Origin: a bacterium
GTDB taxonomy: Bacteria > Planctomycetota > Planctomycetia > Pirellulales > Pirellulaceae
Direction: 5' to 3'
Assembly (NCBI GenBank): GCA_030430075.1
Contig: JAUIGN010000041.1
Span: 1 to 64,000 of the forward strand
DNA length: 64,000 nucleotides
The notes under the pieces: model-generated
What the model saw: only the letters and a program-made list of their open reading frames with translations
Told to the model about the DNA's origin: nothing
The model's database searches: none
Shown: piece after piece, positions 59,020 through 64,000 of the stretch
Layout: each line of letters opens with the position of its first letter
Numbering within the stretch: position 1 is the stretch's first letter
Made by a program: the position numbers and the translations under genes

Positions 59020-60396
59020 ATGACCGAATCGCAGCGACGCCATCGCGCCGAACGCGGCCTGAGCCGCCGTGACTTCGTTCGGATCGGCGGGTTGTCCGCC
59101 GTGGGATGGGGGTCTGCGGCGTTGGCACCGGCGGTGTTGCCGGGTGGCCTGGCGGCAGCCGCTCCAGTTGGTGCCCTCCCGATGCTCGGAGGTACAGCCC
59201 ACCGGGCCGTCCTGATCTGGCTCGACGGCGGCCCTTCGCATCTGGAGACGTTCGACTTGAAGCCGCAGGCGCCGGCGGAGATTCGGGGGCCGTTTGCACC
59301 AATTGCAACCGCGGTCGCCGGGACGCAGATCAGCCAGTTGATGCCGCGTACGGCAACGCTCATGGATCGGGTGGCCGTGATCCGTTCGATGACTTCTCCC
59401 CTGGGCGAGCACAATTTCGGCGCGCATTACCTACAGACGGGATACAAACCGACTCCGGTTGTCGAGTACCCCAGCTTCGGTTCGGTGTTTGCCCACCAGT
59501 CGGAAGGCGCACCCGCGCTACCAGGGCATGTGGCCGTTCCCAGCTACCGGGTGGGCGGGGGTGGCTTCACCGGTCACGGGTTCCTGCCGGAGACCGCGCG
59601 GCCGTTTTCGGTCGGCGGCGACCCGGCCAAGCCGGACTTCCAGGTTCGCGACCTGGATTTCTATCCGGGTCTGGACGAAGGTCGAATTGACCGTCGCAAG
59701 CGGTACCTGGCGGCCCTGGACCGACTGGACGAGCAGCTTGCCAGTGGGCCGGAGCCGGCGACTGAATCCGGCTTCGATCAAGCCTTCCGCCTGGTCAGTT
59801 CGCGCGCGGCCCGCGAAGCGTTCGATCTCTCGCAGGAGACGGGGGCCACACGAGACCGCTATGGCCGCAGGTCGGTCGGTCAGAGTTGCTTGCTGGCCCG
59901 GCGGCTGCTTGAACGGGGCGTCCCGTTCGTCACGGTCAGCAACCCGGGATGGGATACGCACAACGACGCCTACACGCGCCTGAAGGAAGGATACACCGGC
60001 GCGAAGGTGCCGGTTGGCCTGATCCCGTCGCTCGACCTGGCTCTGGCGGGATTGATCGAGGATCTCGAACAGCGGGGACTGCTGGAAACGACGTTGGTCA
60101 TCGTGATGGGCGAATTCGGGCGGACGCCGAAGCTGAATACGGACGGTGGTCGTGACCATTGGCCGAGGGTCTTCAGTGTGGCCCTGGCGGGCGGCGGGGT
60201 CGCCGGCGGCCAGGTGGTCGGTTCCAGTGATTCGGTGGGCGAAGGGCCGCGGGACCGGCCGGTCACACCGGCTGATCTGGCGGCAACCATCTATACCCTG
60301 TTGGGAATCGACCCGGGCCTGGTCATGCATACACCTGACGGACGACCGATCCAAGCCAGTCGCGATGGCCAGGTCGTTCGAGAATTGATCGCCTGA
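59020..60396 (+). CDS. DUF1501 family protein, Tat-exported
   Basis: 458 residues. The twin-arginine signal SRRDFVRIGGLSAVGWGSAA (residues ~15-34) is followed by an alanine-rich cleavage region. Family hallmarks: AVLIWLDGGPSHLETFDLKP near residue 65, MTSPLGEHNFGAHYLQTGY, NPGWDTHNDAY, and the C-terminal GEFGRTPKLN with GRDHWPRVFSVALAGGG. DUF1501 proteins have an alkaline-phosphatase/sulfatase-like fold, and the conserved Asp/His residues are all present here. The substrate is unknown. The gene follows a PSCyt1/DUF1549/DUF1553 gene (usual pairing) and precedes another DUF1501 gene by 80 bp, so the two are probably co-transcribed. Confidence 0.93.
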   Translation: MTESQRRHRAERGLSRRDFVRIGGLSAVGWGSAALAPAVLPGGLAAAAPVGALPMLGGTAHRAVLIWLDGGPSHLETFDLKPQAPAEIRGPFAPIATAVAGTQISQLMPRTATLMDRVAVIRSMTSPLGEHNFGAHYLQTGYKPTPVVEYPSFGSVFAHQSEGAPALPGHVAVPSYRVGGGGFTGHGFLPETARPFSVGGDPAKPDFQVRDLDFYPGLDEGRIDRRKRYLAALDRLDEQLASGPEPATESGFDQAFRLVSSRAAREAFDLSQETGATRDRYGRRSVGQSCLLARRLLERGVPFVTVSNPGWDTHNDAYTRLKEGYTGAKVPVGLIPSLDLALAGLIEDLEQRGLLETTLVIVMGEFGRTPKLNTDGGRDHWPRVFSVALAGGGVAGGQVVGSSDSVGEGPRDRPVTPADLAATIYTLLGIDPGLVMHTPDGRPIQASRDGQVVRELIA

Positions 60397-60464
60397 CGCG
60401 CGTTGCCACCGGGTCGACGGGCGGCTCGAGGCCCGCGGCCAGGGCGAAAGAACCGATCTTGCAC

Positions 60465-60469
60465 GAGGA
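60465..60469 (+). promoter_or_regulatory. Ribosome binding site selecting the GTG start at 60477
   Basis: GAGGA with a 7-nt spacer to GTG 60477. A TTG at 60459, six codons earlier in frame, lies before this site and is less likely. Confidence 0.65.
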
Positions 60470-60476
60470 CGTTACC

Positions 60477-61787
60477 GTGAATCCATCTGACCTGTCGGGC
60501 TGCGGAAGTTTCAGTCATTTGAATCGGCGGACCTTGTTGAAGGCGGCCGGCCTCAGCGGTCTCAGTTGGCTGACGCCGTTGGCGGAAACGTTGAGCCGGG
60601 CAAGCGAATCCACGTCGCAACGGCCGAAGTCGGTGATCGTGCTTTGGATGGCCGGCGGACCGAGCCAATTGGAGACGTTCGATCCGAAGCCGGGAACCGA
60701 GATTGCCGCGGGTACCAAGGCGATCGACACCGTGCTCCCCGGCGTACAACTCGCCGCCGGCTACCCGCAGGTGGCCGAGCAGATGCATCACATTTCGCTC
60801 GTCCGCAGCGTTGTCAGCAAAGAAGGGGATCACGAGCGGGCGACGTACAACGTGAAGACCGGTTTTCGGCCCGACCCCACCCTGGTCCATCCATCGATCG
60901 GTTCGGTCGTTTGCCACCAGCAACCGGACAACATCGAGATTCCGCGCCATGTTTCGATCGTCCCCGGCCAATGGCCGGCCCGCGGCGGGTACCTGGGTGA
61001 CCAGTTCGACGCCTTCAAGATCAATGATCCGCAGAACGAGATACCCGACGTCACCGCGCGCGTCCCCGACGAGCGGTTTCAGCGGCGGGTCGCCGACCTG
61101 GATGTGTTGGAAGGCGAGTTCGCTCGGGGACGTCTGCAACGGCTTGACGGGGACAAGACACTGCACGGCATTGCGACTCGAGCGGCGTTGAAGATGATGG
61201 CTTCCGATCAGCTCAAGGCGTTCAACGTGATGGACGCACCCGCCGGCGTGCGCGACCCGTTCGGCGATACGCCTTTCGGACGGGGATGCCTGGCGGCGGC
61301 TCGCCTGGTCGAAGTCGGCGTTCGCTGTGTCGAAGTCACCCTCTCCGGATGGGATTCCCACGTGAATAATCACGAAACCCAAGCCGCGCGTGCCGAGGCA
61401 CTGGACCCGGCGTTCGCTTCCTTGATCCGCTATCTCCACGAACGCGACCTGCTGGACCAGACGGTGGTGATCTGCGGGGGCGAGTTTGGGCGGACGCCCA
61501 GCGTGAATCCGGCCGGCGGACGCGACCACTGGCCTCACGGCTTTACCGTCGCCCTGGCCGGCGGTGGAATCGCGGGTGGGCGAGTGATCGGCGAAACCTC
61601 GCCGGATCCCGACCTGGAAGCCAAGGTGAAGAAACCGGAGGTCGAAGATCCCCAGGAAGTGGCCAACATTCACGCCACGGTGCTGGAGACACTGGGGATC
61701 GATTTTCGCCAAGAATTGATGACCCCCGTCGGACGTCCGATGATCATCTGCGACGGCACGCCGATCAACGAGCTGCTGGTTTCTTAG
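60477..61787 (+). CDS. DUF1501 family protein (second, tandem copy), Tat-exported
   Basis: 436 residues from GTG 60477, chosen for GAGGA at 60465-60469. The twin-arginine signal NRRTLLKAAGLSGLSWLTPL starts at about residue 16. DUF1501 hallmarks: VIVLWMAGGPSQLETFDPKP, RSVVSKEGDHERATYNVKTG, PGQWPARGGYLG, LSGWDSHVNN, GGEFGRTPSVNPAGGRDHWP, and a C-terminal NIHATVLETLGID. It is only moderately similar to the preceding DUF1501 protein, so this is not a recent duplication. The two probably form an operon (80-bp gap). Phosphatase/sulfatase-like function is inferred from the family only. Confidence 0.92.
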   Translation: MNPSDLSGCGSFSHLNRRTLLKAAGLSGLSWLTPLAETLSRASESTSQRPKSVIVLWMAGGPSQLETFDPKPGTEIAAGTKAIDTVLPGVQLAAGYPQVAEQMHHISLVRSVVSKEGDHERATYNVKTGFRPDPTLVHPSIGSVVCHQQPDNIEIPRHVSIVPGQWPARGGYLGDQFDAFKINDPQNEIPDVTARVPDERFQRRVADLDVLEGEFARGRLQRLDGDKTLHGIATRAALKMMASDQLKAFNVMDAPAGVRDPFGDTPFGRGCLAAARLVEVGVRCVEVTLSGWDSHVNNHETQAARAEALDPAFASLIRYLHERDLLDQTVVICGGEFGRTPSVNPAGGRDHWPHGFTVALAGGGIAGGRVIGETSPDPDLEAKVKKPEVEDPQEVANIHATVLETLGIDFRQELMTPVGRPMIICDGTPINELLVS

Positions 61788-61958
61788 CGGCGCCTGGCGG
61801 ATTGCCTGCTTGACCTCTGCGCGGGTGGCCCCTGCGTCGCCGGCCGGCGATCTGAAGGCCTGGCAGGGGGTCGAGCGAGGCGAATTCTGCGAATAGAATG
61901 ACAGGGAGCGTCTCGCCCATCGTCGGCGATCATCCTCGCCGGTCCCACCAGGGCAGAT

Positions 61959-62119
61959 TATTCATTAGCCGCTGGGCGTTAGCCCCGGTTCCGTTGATAA
62001 GACAGCAAACCGGACGGTAACGCGTTCCGGCTGATATGCGCGGCGCTTTGGATAAGTTCACCACAAACGACTGCGACACAGTGACTTGCACTGAATCGTC
62101 GCAGGTTCATGAATCATCC
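61959..62119 (-). repeat. Dispersed palindromic repeat, copy 3 (long form, inverted)
   Basis: Reverse complement of the element at 58629-58790, in the same order: GGATGATTCATGAAC, ATTCAGTGCAAG, TGTGGTGAACTTATCC, then TCAGCCGGAACGCGTTAC, CCGGTTTGCT, ATCAACGGAACCGGGGCTAA and CGGCTAATGAAT. It fills most of the gap before the last gene. 61788-61958 holds a perfect TCGCCGGCCGGCGA palindrome near 61840 but no gene. Confidence 0.85.
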
Positions 62120-62153
62120 GGACCAGCGGTCCCCCCGATCCTCCCACAGCAGC

Positions 62154-64000
62154 ATGAATACTCGCCAATCCCGTGGCCGCATCCGACTGACGACGTTGAC
62201 CGTCGCGTTGCTGACAGCGGCCGCGACATCGGTTGCCGCCGATGAGCCAGTCGACTTCAACCGCGATGTGCGACCGATCCTCGCGGATCGCTGCTTCGCC
62301 TGCCACGGGTTTGACGCGGAGGCGCGGGAAGCTGAACTACGGCTCGACAACCTGGCCGGCGCGACTCGGGATTTGGGCGGCTACGCGGCGATTGTGCCGG
62401 GCCGGCCCGAACAGAGCGAGCTGATCAACCGCGTCTCTGCCGACGATCCGGATACCGTGATGCCGCCGGCCGATGCGCATCAGAAGCCGTTGACGGCAGG
62501 GGAAATCGCGGTTCTCGCCAAGTGGATTCGTCAGGGTGCGACATGGGGCCGGCATTGGGCCTTTGAAAAGCCGAGGCAGGTGGCCCTGGAACATGACACC
62601 TTGCATCCGGTCGACGATTTCGTTCGTCGCCAGCTTCGTGCGGCGGGAGTCAAGCCGGCAGCGGAGGCGCCGCCGCACACGTTGGTCCGCAGACTTTCCT
62701 TCGACCTTACCGGGCTGCCGCCGACCTGGGAAACGGTCGTCGCATTTCAGCGCGATCCCTCGCCGGCCGCCTGGGAAGCCTTGATCGATCAACTGCTTGA
62801 CTCGCCCCATTACGGCGAACGGATGGCCATGTGGTGGTTGGACGGGGCGCGGTACAGCGACACGGACGGATTTCAGGCCGACGCGACACGCACCAATTGG
62901 CCTTGGCGGGACTGGGTCGTCGAGTCGTTCAATCGCAACGTGCCTTTTGATCAATTTACCATCGAACAATTTGCCGGTGACTTGTTGCCGGACGCATCGC
63001 CGGAGCAACGGCTGGCAACCTGCTTCCATCGTAATCACATGAACAACGGCGAAGGCGGACGCGACAAGGAAGAGTCGCGGATCGACTACGTTCGCGACCG
63101 CGTCAACACCACCGGCACGCTGTGGTTGGGGCTCACCTTGGCCTGTGCCCAGTGCCATGATCACAAGTTCGATCCGATCGCCCAGCGGGATTACTACCGT
63201 CTGGCCGCCTACTTCAATAGCATCGACGAGACCGGTGCGGCCGGCGGTCAAGCGGGTCCCTATCTGAAGTACAAGTCGCCTTACGCCCAGCGTGCCGTGG
63301 ACGAAGGGGCCGCGCTTTACGAGCAGTCCGAGCAGGCGCTGGCGGAACTGCGACGGCAGATCGAAGATCCGCTGGCGACCTGGCTCAGCCGTCAGCTCGA
63401 CAATACCCGGGACGGCTTTCTGCCGTGGCGCGTTGTCGCGCCCGTCCGGCTGGCTTCCACCGAAGGGTACCCGCTGCAGGTCGAACAGGACGGCATGATC
63501 CAATCGGGACCGGCAGACCCGCCGCAGGATGACTACATCATCACCGTCGGACCGACCGGCCTGTCACGGATCACCGGGTTGCAGCTCGAGGTCTTTCCGC
63601 ACTCGGCGCACACCGACGACAAACTCTCGTTCGCCGACGATGGCGAGTTCATCTTGACCAACGTCAAGCTTCAGGTCCGTAAGCGCGGCAGTTCGCAGAT
63701 TCGCGAGATTGGCCTTGCCGGCGCGGTCGCCGATACGGAAGGCGTCGGCGAAGACACGAAGTACGGCAAGGTTTCCGGGACGCTTGACGATGATCCGCGG
63801 ACCGGGTGGACGACCCGGACCAAGCCGGCCAACGTGTCCCATCGGGCCGTCTGGGAGTTGGCCGAGCCATTGGTACTCTCGGCCGATGAAACGCTCGACG
63901 TGATTCTCATGCAGCGTTCGTTGGCGCCGCGCGCCTTGATCGGCCGCTTCCGGCTCAGCGTGACCGACCAGCGCGGCGCCGCCGTGCGTTCGCTGGAACC
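62154..64000 (+). CDS. PSCyt1-DUF1549 planctomycete cytochrome-like protein (3' end beyond window)
   Basis: 615 complete codons, open at the right edge. I start at ATG 62154, next to the signal peptide (RIRLTTLTVALLTAAATSVAA); an in-frame ATG at 62109 lies inside the dispersed repeat and is unlikely. The PSCyt1 domain has VRPILADRCFACHG (Cys47-x-x-Cys50-His51) and ends around WIRQGA. DUF1549 follows with FVRRQLRAAGVKP, RRLSFDLTGLPPTWE, HYGERMAMWWLDGARYSDTDG and LACAQCHDHKFDPI (Cys331, Cys334, His335). The last ~200 visible residues are a beta-rich insert. The usual DUF1553 half would lie beyond the window. It is probably periplasmic and may bind c-type haem; substrate unknown. Confidence 0.92.
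   Translation, partial: MNTRQSRGRIRLTTLTVALLTAAATSVAADEPVDFNRDVRPILADRCFACHGFDAEAREAELRLDNLAGATRDLGGYAAIVPGRPEQSELINRVSADDPDTVMPPADAHQKPLTAGEIAVLAKWIRQGATWGRHWAFEKPRQVALEHDTLHPVDDFVRRQLRAAGVKPAAEAPPHTLVRRLSFDLTGLPPTWETVVAFQRDPSPAAWEALIDQLLDSPHYGERMAMWWLDGARYSDTDGFQADATRTNWPWRDWVVESFNRNVPFDQFTIEQFAGDLLPDASPEQRLATCFHRNHMNNGEGGRDKEESRIDYVRDRVNTTGTLWLGLTLACAQCHDHKFDPIAQRDYYRLAAYFNSIDETGAAGGQAGPYLKYKSPYAQRAVDEGAALYEQSEQALAELRRQIEDPLATWLSRQLDNTRDGFLPWRVVAPVRLASTEGYPLQVEQDGMIQSGPADPPQDDYIITVGPTGLSRITGLQLEVFPHSAHTDDKLSFADDGEFILTNVKLQVRKRGSSQIREIGLAGAVADTEGVGEDTKYGKVSGTLDDDPRTGWTTRTKPANVSHRAVWELAEPLVLSADETLDVILMQRSLAPRALIGRFRLSVTDQRGAAVRSLE

Noticed and set aside
62109..62153. In-frame ATG at 62109 as start of the last gene
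   Set aside because: It lies within the inverted dispersed repeat; the next ATG at 62154 directly precedes the signal peptide.

Overview
The window reads as a high-GC chromosome segment from a planctomycete, probably a Pirellulales-type organism. This rests on the gene content: giant surface proteins that begin with an arginine-rich leader and an LE-x-R-x-LL motif, planctomycete cytochrome C (PSCyt1)/DUF1549/DUF1553 proteins, tandem DUF1501 proteins with twin-arginine signals, and a dispersed palindromic intergenic repeat of a kind I associate with that group. I saw no tRNA, rRNA, CRISPR array, integrase or insertion sequence.

The left four fifths (1-50986) is almost entirely two giant minus-strand genes in tandem. 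The upstream one (9233-50986) encodes about 13,900 residues. From the N-terminus it has a LEPR-XLL-like leader, a filamentous-haemagglutinin-like beta-helix region, a block of about 24 'HGF-x-DG ... GL-x-x-G-x-x-YYV' modules (six more copies occur later), a glycine/alanine-rich beta-strand repeat region, calcium-binding-like GGDG repeats, 21 FG-GAP units interrupted by a possible beta-gamma-crystallin domain, two pre-peptidase (PPC) domains, a module shared with the downstream giant, six golvesin-C-like domains alternating with five ASH/choice-of-anchor-D-like domains, and a C-terminal metzincin-like zinc protease domain (HELGHVLGYED plus a Met-turn). The downstream giant (from 8518, running off the left edge) has its own LEPR-XLL leader and beta-helix body, and ends in the window inside the module it shares with the first. 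The 714 bp between them holds a structured tandem repeat array.

After a gene-poor 0.8 kb, the right part is plus-strand: a Tat-exported propeller-like protein (51818-53089), a secreted five-bladed-propeller/glycosidase-like protein (53406-55331), a PSCyt1-Big2-DUF1549-DUF1553 protein (56526-58625), two tandem DUF1501 proteins (59020-60396, 60477-61787) and a second PSCyt1-DUF1549 protein cut by the right edge (62154-64000). PSCyt1/DUF1549/DUF1553 and DUF1501 genes usually travel together in planctomycetes; their substrate is unknown.

The intergenic gaps contain two dispersed repeat families. The 55332-56525 gap also carries a predicted small minus-strand membrane protein and, in its AT-rich part, what looks like an undescribed structured RNA of about 150 nt (56084-56235). 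That RNA has a TATAAT box, an 11-bp closing helix, three internal hairpins and a U-run; it is the most novel small-scale signal here, alongside the architecture of the 13.9-kilo-residue protein.
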